A stretch of DNA of 64,000 nt, from the NCBI GenBank assembly GCA_017303635.1, contig JAFLCG010000002.1, positions 592,918 through 656,917 on the forward strand. Reading direction: 5' to 3'. Numbering within the stretch: the stretch's first letter is position 1; each line of letters begins with the position of its first letter. The DNA is from Anaerolineae bacterium. Its GTDB lineage: Bacteria > Chloroflexota > Anaerolineae > Aggregatilineales > Phototrophicaceae. Of this stretch, positions 1 through 7,349 are shown piece after piece. A program made the position numbers and the translations under genes. The notes under the pieces are model-generated. The model was not told where the DNA came from. It ran no database searches and worked only from the letters and a program-made list of their open reading frames with translations.

Positions 1-1
1 C

Positions 2-406
2 CATGCCGACGGTTTTGAGGGACGCAGCAGCATTGGCACATGGCTCTACCGGGTCGGCTACAACGAGTGCATGATGCGCGTGCGTTCGGCGCGGCCCCAG
101 CTTGAACTGGATGCGCTGGATGAACCGGATGTCATGCCCACCCAGATCGTGGATTGGTCCGGCGTGCCGGAAAGTGTCATCGACAGCGAAGAAGCCAGTG
201 ACCAGATGGAACGAGCCATCCGGTCGCTGAAGCCCGACCTGCGGAGCGTGTTCATACTGCGAGATGTGGAAGAACTCTCCACAGCGGAAGTGGCTCAGAT
301 CTTGAACCTGACCGAAGCAAATGTCAAAGTTCGCCTGCATCGGGCGCGGCTGGCGCTGCGCGAATCACTCTCCGGCTATTTTGCCGAACGGGTCAGCCAG
401 AGGTAG
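2..406 (+). CDS. ECF-type RNA polymerase sigma factor, C-terminal part
   Basis: The 5' end lies outside the window; the frame is open from base 2, so the ATG at 71 is internal. The visible part begins in sigma region 2 (a run with FEGR, TWLYRVGYN and a following basic helix). It then has an acidic linker and a region 4 helix-turn-helix near the C-terminus (VFILRDVEELSTAEVAQIL followed by VKVRLHRAR), the usual -35 recognition module of sigma-70 family group 4 factors. The next gene is a small zinc-finger anti-sigma candidate 27 bases downstream, the standard sigma/anti-sigma operon arrangement. I infer an envelope- or stress-responsive regulator; the regulon cannot be told from here. Confidence 0.9.
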   Translation, partial: HADGFEGRSSIGTWLYRVGYNECMMRVRSARPQLELDALDEPDVMPTQIVDWSGVPESVIDSEEASDQMERAIRSLKPDLRSVFILRDVEELSTAEVAQILNLTEANVKVRLHRARLALRESLSGYFAERVSQR

Positions 407-433
407 GGCAACCGCCCACTAAGGAAAATGATC

Positions 434-691
434 ATGCAGTGTGCGGAACTGGTGAGTTATCTTTCGGACTATATCGACAACAACCTGAGCGAGGAATTGA
501 CCCGCGAAGCCCAGGAACATCTGGCGACCTGCCAGAACTGCCACATCGTACTGGATTCCACCCAGCGGACCATCTTGCTCTATCGGCAGCGCGGGCAGCG
601 AGCCGGGCTTTCCCCCCGGCGGCACGAGTCGCTTTTTAACCAGTTGGCCGAAACCCTGGCAAGCCGCCCAGCCGAACCGAACTGCGAATAG
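434..691 (+). CDS. Small zinc-finger anti-sigma factor-like protein
   Basis: A protein of 85 residues with a zf-HC2-like arrangement: an early Cys (MQCAEL), then HLATCQNC, giving the His-x3-Cys-x2-Cys core of zinc-binding anti-sigma domains. There is no membrane segment, so it would be a soluble anti-sigma factor that holds the upstream ECF sigma. Two in-frame ATGs exist, at 428 and 434. The AAGGA at 421-425 is 2 bases from the first and 8 from the second, so I chose 434. The position directly behind the sigma gene supports the role; the function is inferred from family and context. Confidence 0.8.
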   Translation: MQCAELVSYLSDYIDNNLSEELTREAQEHLATCQNCHIVLDSTQRTILLYRQRGQRAGLSPRRHESLFNQLAETLASRPAEPNCE

Positions 692-694
692 CCG

Positions 695-1081
695 TTAGGC
701 CGCGCCGTCCTCACTGTTCAAGCCTTCACCCCATATACGGATGACGGTGCTGAAGTTACCTGGGTCAGAAGCCGTCACATGCAGCGCCACCGGGATGAAG
801 CTATTGCCCTGATATTCCGGTTTCGCCACGTAATGATTGACCATCCCTTCCTGCGCCAGCGGCAGGATGATGTTCTGGTCGATACTGGCCTTAAATTCCA
901 CCACAAACGGCGGCACATAAACCACATTGGGCGGTGAATCATTCCCACCGAAAATTTCCGGCAGCAGCAACAGTTTCGTCAGTTGCCCTTCATGGGCCAG
1001 GGCTTCTGCCGCGGCCTGTGATGTAATCTGGCTAAAATCCGGGCTTTCAGTTCCGCTTGACGGTATGAACATCGGGATCAC
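695..1081 (-). CDS. Hypothetical protein, 128 aa
   Basis: I do not recognise this family. It is a soluble-looking protein without a signal peptide or membrane helix, with alternating hydrophobic stretches that suggest a small alpha/beta fold. It is the last gene of an apparent minus-strand operon: its start is 9 bases below the stop of the DUF2262-like gene, which in turn is 11 bases below the UPF0173 hydrolase. It converges with the anti-sigma gene, 3 bases away. The close packing supports a real gene. Confidence 0.65.
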   Translation of the reverse strand: MIPMFIPSSGTESPDFSQITSQAAAEALAHEGQLTKLLLLPEIFGGNDSPPNVVYVPPFVVEFKASIDQNIILPLAQEGMVNHYVAKPEYQGNSFIPVALHVTASDPGNFSTVIRIWGEGLNSEDGAA

Positions 1082-1090
1082 TCCGTTGGT

Positions 1091-1534
1091 TTATCCAGCA
1101 ATCTGGGCCGGACTCAGGCCCCCATCCGCGTCCACGCTCACCTGAATCACATGACCAAAGAATAAATCCCCATCATCGAAGGTCAGGTCAATCTGTCCTT
1201 CCGCCTGCGGGCGAAAATCCAGATGAACCAACCGTAGACGGGCGACAAATTGATCGCGCGTGACCTCGCTGCCGTCCTCCTGTGTCCACGTATTATTCTT
1301 TAGATCCAACAGGTGAACTGCTGAATGCACTTTCGCCGCTCGAATTTGGGTATTCAGGTCAGGCATACGCACAACCAACGCATCCAATCGGCGACGCGCG
1401 TCATTCGCATCCGTTTCCCACAGATCAAAGCGGGCAGGATCACCATCCAGCACAAGCATCCCACTATAGCAACCTCCATAGTGAGCTTGATACTGCACTG
1501 GCCCCAGAACAGGATGATCGAAATCCAGGGTCAT
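1091..1534 (-). CDS. DUF2262/DUF2004-like hypothetical protein
   Basis: A 147-residue soluble protein. The C-terminal stretch LTFDDGDLFFGHVIQVSVD followed by an acidic Gly-rich end resembles the conserved tail of the DUF2262/DUF2004 group (an acidic turn, LF-GH, then a beta strand ending in an IAG-like motif). No catalytic role is established for that group, so none is assigned. It sits in the middle of a three-gene minus-strand operon between a metallo-beta-lactamase-fold hydrolase and an unknown, with gaps of about 10 bases. The family assignment is from memory of the motif. Confidence 0.6.
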   Translation of the reverse strand: MTLDFDHPVLGPVQYQAHYGGCYSGMLVLDGDPARFDLWETDANDARRRLDALVVRMPDLNTQIRAAKVHSAVHLLDLKNNTWTQEDGSEVTRDQFVARLRLVHLDFRPQAEGQIDLTFDDGDLFFGHVIQVSVDADGGLSPAQIAG

Positions 1535-1545
1535 GACAATCCCAA

Positions 1546-2235
1546 TTAGGGAATTTCGTGCGAATCGCCCGGATCAAGCACAATCGGCGATGCATTGGTC
1601 AGGCTGCTGACCTGATCCCCCCAGGCACGCCCATCCTGATCGATCAACCCGAAGGTCTTGTAATGCATTGGCACCACATAGCGCGGGCGCAGCAAATGAA
1701 TTGCTTTGAGCGACTCGGCGGGCCCCATGGTAAAGTTATCGCCAATGGGCAGGAACGCCACATCAACGCCCCGATCGCCGATCAGTGACATATCGCTGAA
1801 TAAGTCCGTATCACCTGCGAAGTAAATCTTCAGGCCGGAGGGCGTGGTCAGGTAAAACCCATTCGGATTACCACCGTAAGTACCATCCGGAAATGACGAG
1901 CTGTGTAGCGCCTGGGTAAACCGGGCATGGACAATGCCATGATCCCAACCGCCTCCGGTATTGCCCGGATGCAAATTCTCCAGCCCTTGTTTCCCCAGAT
2001 AACCGCACATATCGGCGTTCGTCACCACTTTTGCGCCGGTACGTTTGGCGATCTGGAGCGTATCCCCGTAGTGATCCCCGTGTGCATGCGACAGGAAGAT
2101 GATCTCCGGGCTGACCTCGTTGGCGGAAACGGCAGCCAATGGATTACCTGTCAGAAACGGATCAAAAAGAATGCTGTGACCGTCGATTTCCATCCAAAAG
2201 CAGGAATGCCCCAACCAGGTAAATTTTAGTTTCAT
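1546..2235 (-). CDS. UPF0173-type metal-dependent hydrolase (metallo-beta-lactamase fold)
   Basis: About 229 residues. The start region MKLKFTWLGHSCFWMEIDG and the zinc motif SHAHGDHYGDT are typical of the UPF0173/YtkL branch of the metallo-beta-lactamase superfamily. Further metal ligands are visible in YFAGDTDLFSDM and in VPMHYKTFG near the C-terminus. The length matches the family (about 225-240). Two starts are possible, ATG at 2244 and at 2235; an AAGGA lies about 8 bases before the second, so I use 2235. It is the first gene of a three-gene minus-strand operon. A cytoplasmic hydrolase of unknown substrate. Confidence 0.85.
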   Translation of the reverse strand: MKLKFTWLGHSCFWMEIDGHSILFDPFLTGNPLAAVSANEVSPEIIFLSHAHGDHYGDTLQIAKRTGAKVVTNADMCGYLGKQGLENLHPGNTGGGWDHGIVHARFTQALHSSSFPDGTYGGNPNGFYLTTPSGLKIYFAGDTDLFSDMSLIGDRGVDVAFLPIGDNFTMGPAESLKAIHLLRPRYVVPMHYKTFGLIDQDGRAWGDQVSSLTNASPIVLDPGDSHEIP

Positions 2236-2276
2236 GATCCTCATCCTTAGACTAAGGCACTATTCATCAGGTGCAG

Positions 2277-3524
2277 CTAGGCGAGTGGCAGCGTAAAGCG
2301 GAAGATTGCGCCCTGACCAGCCCCGCTGCTTTCTGCGGTGATCCAGCCCCCATGCGCCTGAATCATGGCCCGCGCTATCGTCAGGCCAATCCCTAACCCG
2401 CCATGTTTGCGGGTCATGTGGTCTTCGACCTGATAAAACTCTTCAAAGATCCGTTCGGCCTGATCGGGCGGGAAGCCAATGCCGTTATCCCGCACCTCCA
2501 CCCGCGCCATCTTCGGGTGATCTGGGTCGATAAATCCGATCAGCTGAATGCTCCCGCGATCCGGTGTGAACCGAACCGCATTGTTGACAATATTCGAGAG
2601 TGCCATGCCACTCCGAATCGGATCAATCATCACCATCAGGTCAGCCGGACAATCGACCGTAATATCATGCCCTTTGCCGGAAGCCAGTTCAAATAACTCC
2701 GTGACCGTATCGGAAAGCATCTGCTGGAGTGGGTATGCCGTCAGCGTGAGTTCTTCAGACCGCTGCTTGAGGTAGCGCAGGTTGGTCAGATCCTCAATGA
2801 TGCGCCGGAGCTGCATACCGCTTTCCAGCACCTTATTGACGTGTTCGCTGGTCCGGCCTTCCGTCTCTTCTTTGAGGAAGCTGGCATAACCCAGAAGGAT
2901 CGCCAGCGGCGTGCGAAGTTCGTGCGAGGCAATCGCGATGAAATCGTTCTTGAGCTTATCGACCTCATTCAGCTCGCGGTTGACCTTCTGCAACGCTGCG
3001 ATCATCCGGGCGGACTCAATCGCTACCGAGGCCTGCGCCGCTAATACCGAGAGATAATCGCGGTCATCATCAGTCCAAGGCAGCGGTTGCCGGTTGAGCA
3101 CCTCCAGCACGCCAATCACCCGTTCTTTGATCGTGAGCGGGACCCCTAGCAGGGATCGAGTGACAAACTGGTTGGCTTCATCCAAGCGGTCATAATGGCG
3201 CGGATCGTGCATGGCATCATTGACCTGCACAATCTCCCCTTTATTGAAAATCGTGCCGGCAATGCTGCCTTCCAGCGGCACCGCCTGACCAATCAGGTTG
3301 AGTCCACTGGTATTGCTGGTCGTTGCCGTGAAGACCAATTCACGGCGGCTTTCATCCCATAAGAGGACAGAGGCGGCCTGCGCCTGCGTAATTTCAGCGG
3401 CTGCATCCATGATGAGGCTAAGCAGCGCATCCAGCTCGTAAGTCGAGTTGAGGATGGTGCTGAGATGTGCCAACCGTTTCAGAATATCGACTTTATGGGC
3501 CAGTGCGGTCTGCTGCGCGGTCAT
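2277..3524 (-). CDS. GAF-domain sensor histidine kinase
   Basis: 415 residues with no membrane segment, so a cytoplasmic sensor kinase. An N-terminal GAF domain spans about residues 20-175. A HisKA dimerisation helix follows, with the phospho-acceptor His near residue 201 (IASHELRTPLA), then an HATPase_c domain with N-box IVNNAVRF, G1 DNGIGFPP and G2 GGLGIGLTIA. The layout matches a class I histidine kinase that would sense a small ligand or redox state through GAF. No response regulator is adjacent. Upstream lies the AT-rich array region at 3.7-4.1 kb, which would include its promoter if transcribed from there. Confidence 0.92.
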   Translation of the reverse strand: MTAQQTALAHKVDILKRLAHLSTILNSTYELDALLSLIMDAAAEITQAQAASVLLWDESRRELVFTATTSNTSGLNLIGQAVPLEGSIAGTIFNKGEIVQVNDAMHDPRHYDRLDEANQFVTRSLLGVPLTIKERVIGVLEVLNRQPLPWTDDDRDYLSVLAAQASVAIESARMIAALQKVNRELNEVDKLKNDFIAIASHELRTPLAILLGYASFLKEETEGRTSEHVNKVLESGMQLRRIIEDLTNLRYLKQRSEELTLTAYPLQQMLSDTVTELFELASGKGHDITVDCPADLMVMIDPIRSGMALSNIVNNAVRFTPDRGSIQLIGFIDPDHPKMARVEVRDNGIGFPPDQAERIFEEFYQVEDHMTRKHGGLGIGLTIARAMIQAHGGWITAESSGAGQGAIFRFTLPLA

Positions 3525-4257
3525 AGGCCTCCCGAAAAGCGTTGGGTTACGAACTGCCTGATACGGTGGATGTCAGGTTAAACAGTGAACAAATGCATCA
3601 TTTCTATCGGTTAGTACTGAGCACTATTCATTCATTCCAACTATATCACGGCTTGCGTTTCAAGGGCTTAAGCCTTGCGTGTTCTGAAAAAGAAGTCGCC
3701 CGGTGTTTTGGAATCTTTATAAGAATAGTAGTTTTAGTAGAGACTGTCGAAACTGTCGAAAACTTTTGCACACCTGTTCGGTAGCGGGATTCTTATCGCA
3801 AGGTAATGAACAATTGGGGATATATAACACAAGCTTAACCCAAGTCCTGTACAGATCGTGGGATTCGCTGGATAAAAGTTTTCAACAACAATCGCTCGCT
3901 TGTTCTTGCGGTTTTCAACACTTTCGACAATTTGGGTAATGTTTTGAACATCCCCATTTTCAGGTTGGGATACAGTGAAAAAAGTTATCAACAATTTGGG
4001 TAATGTTTTCGACACCATCCCAACAGCTTTAGACAGGTTTTAGACGATTTGGGTAATCTTTTAGACAGGTTTTCAACACGTCAGTAGTTAGTTAGAAAAA
4101 AGTTTGGATTAATGTGGGAAAAATGGGATCATTTGCCTTGGGATACGACCTGAGGATTGGATTAATCTGCGATATAAGGAGCTCCTGAAATTGGGATAAC
4201 GCCCGCGATTGTGATATATATCCCCAGATTGAAATCGACTACATTGGAAAATACGCT
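3525..4257. other. Long AT-rich non-coding region with an iterated 9-mer array
   Basis: This 733-base gap separates the GAF histidine kinase start from the PPOX gene. Short ORFs in it show no recognisable protein. It is clearly AT-richer than its neighbours and contains the repeat array listed separately (3745-4078). Downstream of the array are A-rich and T-rich stretches (about 4090-4135) and two copies of GGATTAAT-type words. Nothing RNA-like was recognised. Confidence 0.7.
3745..4078. repeat. Array of TTTTNNACA 9-mers with three ATTTGGGTAAT cores
   Basis: On the plus strand, 9-mers close to TTTTNNACA occur at 3764, 3879, 3912, 3921, 3942, 3985, 4006, 4027, 4038, 4059 and 4070; the inverted form TGTCGAAA(A/C) occurs at 3745 and 3754. 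Three of them frame an ATTTGGGTAAT core, at 3929-3941, 3993-4005 and 4046-4058, spaced 64 and 53 bases apart, roughly whole numbers of helical turns. TTATCAACA (3985) and TTTTGCACA (3764) each differ by one base from the bacterial DnaA-box consensus TTATNCACA. This could be a replication-origin-like DnaA array or an operator array for another protein. The repeats are seen directly; the function is inferred. Confidence 0.7.
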
Positions 4258-4641
4258 ATGGCATCCAGCTTCTCGAACCTCACCGGTCACCAGTATCTTA
4301 GCCTGACGACCTTCCGCAAAAATGGGCAGCCGGTGCCAACCCCGGTCTGGTTTGCTCATGAGGGCGATCAACTCTTTATCCTGACCCTGCCGGGGGCGGG
4401 CAAGGTGAAGCGCATCCAGCATACGGCGCGTGTGACCGTCGCACCCTGTGATGTGCGCGGCAACCTGCTGGGGGACGCGGTCGAAGCGCAGGCGCGTATT
4501 CTGAGCGCTGAAGAAGGTGCCAGTGCGAACGCTCTGCTCACCCGCAAGTATGGTCTGTTCAAGCGCCTCTTTGATCTGATGGGCATGGTGCGGGGGCAGG
4601 GGCCCAAGAACCGGGTCTATCTGGCAATCCGTGCGGCATAA
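4258..4641 (+). CDS. PPOX-class flavin/F420-dependent oxidoreductase-like protein
   Basis: 127 residues with the split beta-barrel pattern of the pyridoxamine-5'-phosphate-oxidase superfamily: LSLTTFRKNGQPVPTPVWF, then LFILTLPGAGKVKRIQHTARVTVAPCD. This pattern is typical of the small PPOX proteins related to F420-dependent Rv2061c-type reductases. Length fits that subgroup (about 125-145). It would bind FMN or F420 in the cytoplasm as a homodimer; the substrate cannot be deduced. The gene stands alone, converges with the Pro-rich membrane protein and ends before a strong hairpin at 4762-4791. Confidence 0.8.
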   Translation: MASSFSNLTGHQYLSLTTFRKNGQPVPTPVWFAHEGDQLFILTLPGAGKVKRIQHTARVTVAPCDVRGNLLGDAVEAQARILSAEEGASANALLTRKYGLFKRLFDLMGMVRGQGPKNRVYLAIRAA

Positions 4642-4761
4642 ACTGAGTTTCTCTTGGCCCGGCAATGGCCTGCTTCGTTTATGGCGGTCATGGCCGAGCG
4701 GATTCGCTGCCAAAAGCTAACGGGGTTGTCGTCGCTAGCGGAGCTGCCTCCGCGATTTACT

Positions 4762-4791
4762 ATATGGCTACCTGAACACAGGTAGCCATAT
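4762..4791. terminator. 13-bp perfect hairpin between convergent genes
   Basis: Left arm ATATGGCTACCTG, 4-base loop AACA, right arm CAGGTAGCCATAT. It lies 3 bases after the stop of the minus-strand Pro-rich protein and about 120 bases after the PPOX gene. Neither side has a U-tract, so it may stabilise 3' ends rather than act as a classical intrinsic terminator. Confidence 0.55.
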
Positions 4792-4794
4792 CTA

Positions 4795-5367
4795 TTACGG
4801 TCCCACTGTTGGCAGCGGTGGATCCGTCGGCAAGGGCTCCGGCGTTGGTGAAGGTAGGGGCGGATCGGTTGGGAGTGGCGCAGGCGTCGGCGGTTCCGAA
4901 GTCGGCGGTAGCGTGCTGGTCGGCGGCTCCAAAGTAGGTAAGGGAGTCGTGGTTGGCAGCGGCGTCTGGGTCGCGGCGGGCGGTACTGTGAAGGTCGGCG
5001 GGAAGGTCAGTGTAGGTGCCAGCGTCGAGGTTGGAATGAAGACAAACGGCGTGGCGGTGGACTGTGGGCGCTGAATCGGGATGAACTGCAGCGGCGTCGG
5101 TTGTAATGGACTGAGCAGCGTCGCCGTCCTCGGGATGCCTGTTTGAGTCGGTAACCCGGTGACCGTCGCGGTCAGTTCCAGACCAATCGGTGTCCAGGTG
5201 GCAGTCCCCAGCGGTGACAGTAACCCGGTGCGGTTCGCGGTACCCCACAAGAAAAATCCGACACAGTAAAACGGCAGCGTGAACAGGATAATTCCAAAGA
5301 GCGTCACGCGCAGCGGGGTGAAGGTGCGGCGTGGGGGATAGTAATAGTCGTCCGGGCGTTCGTACAT
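4795..5367 (-). CDS. Single-pass membrane protein with a long Pro/Thr-rich extracellular tail
   Basis: 190 residues: a short cytoplasmic N-terminus rich in Tyr and Arg, one membrane segment at about residues 20-45 (VTLFGIILFTLPFYCVGFFLW), then about 140 residues made almost only of Pro, Thr, Ser, Leu and small residues in P-T-x-P-type repeats. That tail resembles a wall-spanning or glycosylated linker. No enzyme domain is visible. The next gene upstream on the same strand is another single-pass protein, 38 bases away, so the two may be co-transcribed. Function unknown. Confidence 0.65.
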   Translation of the reverse strand: MYERPDDYYYPPRRTFTPLRVTLFGIILFTLPFYCVGFFLWGTANRTGLLSPLGTATWTPIGLELTATVTGLPTQTGIPRTATLLSPLQPTPLQFIPIQRPQSTATPFVFIPTSTLAPTLTFPPTFTVPPAATQTPLPTTTPLPTLEPPTSTLPPTSEPPTPAPLPTDPPLPSPTPEPLPTDPPLPTVGP

Positions 5368-5405
5368 GCGGCATCACAGCCTATGGATTCAAGTCAATGC
5401 TGCAA

Positions 5406-5855
5406 CTATAGCATAGAGTTTGTCCGCTGTGAGGGCAGTTGAAACGGCGTTAGGGCTACGCTCCACCGACTCTCCTCCATCGCTGGATCAATATCGAGCA
5501 GGTATCGCCCCCCGCTTACGCTGAATTCACGCATCCCGCTGCCAGCACCAATCATCAGCGTTTCCTGCTCCTCCCCAGAGGCTGTGAACAGGTCGACTTT
5601 GACTTGCACACCTTCCGGGAACTGATACTGGAGACGGTGCCGACCGGGTTCCAGCTTAAAAACGCGGGTTGTTTGCCCGCCGCGCCCTTCAAAATAGACT
5701 GGATAGGCTGCGCCTTCACGCTGAATGCCGTAGTCTTCATCAAAGGCAAAGCTTTCCGTCAGGGCGCGGTCATCGCGGGCGATCTTCCGGCGCACGATAA
5801 AGGCCATCACGCCGACCAGCGCCAGCGCGGTGAGGAATACAAGGAGGGTATCCAT
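5406..5855 (-). CDS. Single-pass membrane protein, hypothetical, 149 aa
   Basis: The N-terminal segment LLVFLTALALVGVMAFIV is followed by RRK, giving an N-terminal signal-anchor with the positive side cytoplasmic or a short membrane anchor. The remaining 120 residues look like a small beta-rich domain (TTRVFKLEPGRHRLQYQF and later GGRYLLDIDPAMEESRWSVAL). The last part resembles carbohydrate-binding or pre-peptidase-type beta-sandwich strands, but I cannot name a family. It lies upstream of and close to the Pro-rich membrane protein on the same strand. Confidence 0.6.
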   Translation of the reverse strand: MDTLLVFLTALALVGVMAFIVRRKIARDDRALTESFAFDEDYGIQREGAAYPVYFEGRGGQTTRVFKLEPGRHRLQYQFPEGVQVKVDLFTASGEEQETLMIGAGSGMREFSVSGGRYLLDIDPAMEESRWSVALTPFQLPSQRTNSML

Positions 5856-5942
5856 GAGGAATTTGACGCGGTCAGCCCACAGCTTTGGAAACCATCGCCC
5901 GGTCAGGTTCCGGGCTGATGGCTGTAAGCTGACTGCTGTGCG

Positions 5943-6512
5943 CTACCGATTAAACTGAGCCTGGAAGGTCGTGCAGAGTTCGGGCGTGGTGGCCGCGTAG
6001 ACATACTCCAGATTCTCATTGTTGACGGTCAGGTTGCCGGAACCACCGCAGGGTTGAATAGTCGCGGTAGTCGCTGACTGTGCGCCAAAAGTTTGCCGGA
6101 GCGCACATTGAAGCAGGTTTCGACTCACACGGGTGGTATTGATGACCGCCAGTAAACCAACCTTCGGCACCCGATCCAGCGGCAGCGGATTCTCGGAATA
6201 GACGCGGGCGGCAACTGCTCCGACGCTTTGATAGCAGGTAATGAGATCATCCAGTTGAGCCACAATGGGCGCGAACTGGACGTTGCCGGTGAGAACGGTC
6301 GCCTGAACCCCTACCCGATTGAGCGCATCGGCCAGGCTGCTAAAGCCATCGGTGGAAACATATCCGGGGATGCTGGCCGGTACGAACTGGCTGGCTGAAG
6401 CAGCATCATTGGCGCTATCGCCGGATCCGGGAACGGGCAGGCCGACGCTCTGGCACGCAGCAGCGCTGAGGACGACCACGATGACCAAGATCGGCATGAA
6501 CAATCTACGCAT
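5943..6512 (-). CDS. Putative lipoprotein, 189 aa
   Basis: I chose the internal ATG at 6512 because it begins a clear lipoprotein signal peptide: MRRLFMPILVIVVVLSAAAC, with the lipidated Cys at residue 20. AGGAG lies about 10-13 bases upstream. The longer reading frame to 6623 would bury the signal. The mature part has alternating hydrophobic and polar stretches and several Cys residues (CYQ, CALR, CGG, C near the end) that could form disulphides outside the membrane. No known domain recognised. Confidence 0.65.
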   Translation of the reverse strand: MRRLFMPILVIVVVLSAAACQSVGLPVPGSGDSANDAASASQFVPASIPGYVSTDGFSSLADALNRVGVQATVLTGNVQFAPIVAQLDDLITCYQSVGAVAARVYSENPLPLDRVPKVGLLAVINTTRVSRNLLQCALRQTFGAQSATTATIQPCGGSGNLTVNNENLEYVYAATTPELCTTFQAQFNR

Positions 6513-6886
6513 AAGGCTTTCTACTCCTGATAAGGGGCGTCTGCTGCCCCATTCTCGCTTATCATACTGGCAAGCGGGAAGGCGGCGCAACACCCCTTCC
6601 TTGGGGGTACAGGGCTGACGCATTAAATAGTGGAACGGCTTTTTGTAGGGGCGCCCCGCCGGTTCGCCCGCCCTAAAATTGATCTATCACAGATCTTCAA
6701 AGTCCCCTATCAGTACATGGGGAGGGGAAAGAACCATCTATTTTGCAGTCAATTTTGTGTCAACTGTGAAAATCGGCCCCAAAGCTGAAATGCATCCGAA
6801 CGAGTCATTCCCATTGACAGGATGGGTGACTCATCTTACCGTATATCAAGAATTGTCTTAACGCTTTCTCAATTCAAGAGGCTGTA
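6513..6886. other. Intergenic region without a supported gene
   Basis: Between the divergent lipoprotein gene and the small gene at 6887. At about 6646-6674 there is an imperfect palindrome of the GTAGGGGCG...CGCCCTA type, related to others in this window. A 60-residue frame at 6679-6861 has no ribosome site or recognisable composition and I do not accept it. Both flanking genes start from here, so their promoters should lie within it. Confidence 0.5.
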
Positions 6887-7273
6887 GTGCCGATCCACCA
6901 AACCTATCTGCGTCCCGGGTTGTTATATGAACAGTGGGATGGCCCCATTGAACCCAATGAACTCTATGCCAATAACCAGCGCTTTGTTGAGCAGGCTCAG
7001 CAGGAAAATCTGCCCCTGAATATCGTCATTGTCGAGGTGCTCCCAGGGGCAAAAATCCCCCTCATGAGCGTCCTGGTCAATGTCTCCAAGAAATTCCCTA
7101 AAGGGAAAGTTCAGTACCTGGTGATTTCAAAATCAACCTTCCATAAGCAGGTGAGCATTATGTTGACTCGCCTGGTCGCCATACCGCTGATTATTTGCCC
7201 TGATCTGCCGACAGCCGTGGATCTGGCAAACAAACGACTCGACGCCAACCCACCTTCCGAATCAATTTCATAA
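6887..7273 (+). CDS. Hypothetical protein, possible STAS-like fold
   Basis: 128 residues starting at a GTG with AGAGG 6 bases upstream. Cytoplasmic: no signal or membrane helix long enough. The pattern of strand-helix-strand (ILYEQWDGPI-like start, a helix with NQRFVEQAQQ, then NIVIVEVL, and later YLVISKS and an IPLIICPDLPTAVDLA stretch) resembles the alternating layout of SpoIIAA/STAS-type proteins. This is a shape impression, not a motif match. The gene ends before a strong hairpin at 7299-7328 and converges with the fasciclin gene. Confidence 0.55.
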   Translation: MPIHQTYLRPGLLYEQWDGPIEPNELYANNQRFVEQAQQENLPLNIVIVEVLPGAKIPLMSVLVNVSKKFPKGKVQYLVISKSTFHKQVSIMLTRLVAIPLIICPDLPTAVDLANKRLDANPPSESIS

Positions 7274-7298
7274 ACCAACCTCTCACAGCCGGAATCAA

Positions 7299-7328
7299 AA
7301 CGCGCCCGGTCATGTGACCGAGCGCGTT
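7299..7328. terminator. Bidirectional intrinsic terminator-like hairpin
   Basis: The arms AACGCGCCCGGTCA and TGACCGAGCGCGTT pair over 14 positions with one mismatch and a 2-base loop. T-rich sequence follows on the plus side (CGTTTCT) and on the minus side (TTTTGATTCC). It sits in the 76-base gap between two convergent genes, so it can serve both. Confidence 0.7.
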
Positions 7329-7349
7329 CGTTTCTAACGAGGCTTCAGA

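Noticed and set aside
6679..6861. 60-residue open frame between the lipoprotein and the small gene at 6887
   Set aside because: No ribosome site, no recognisable composition, and it lies where promoters are expected.
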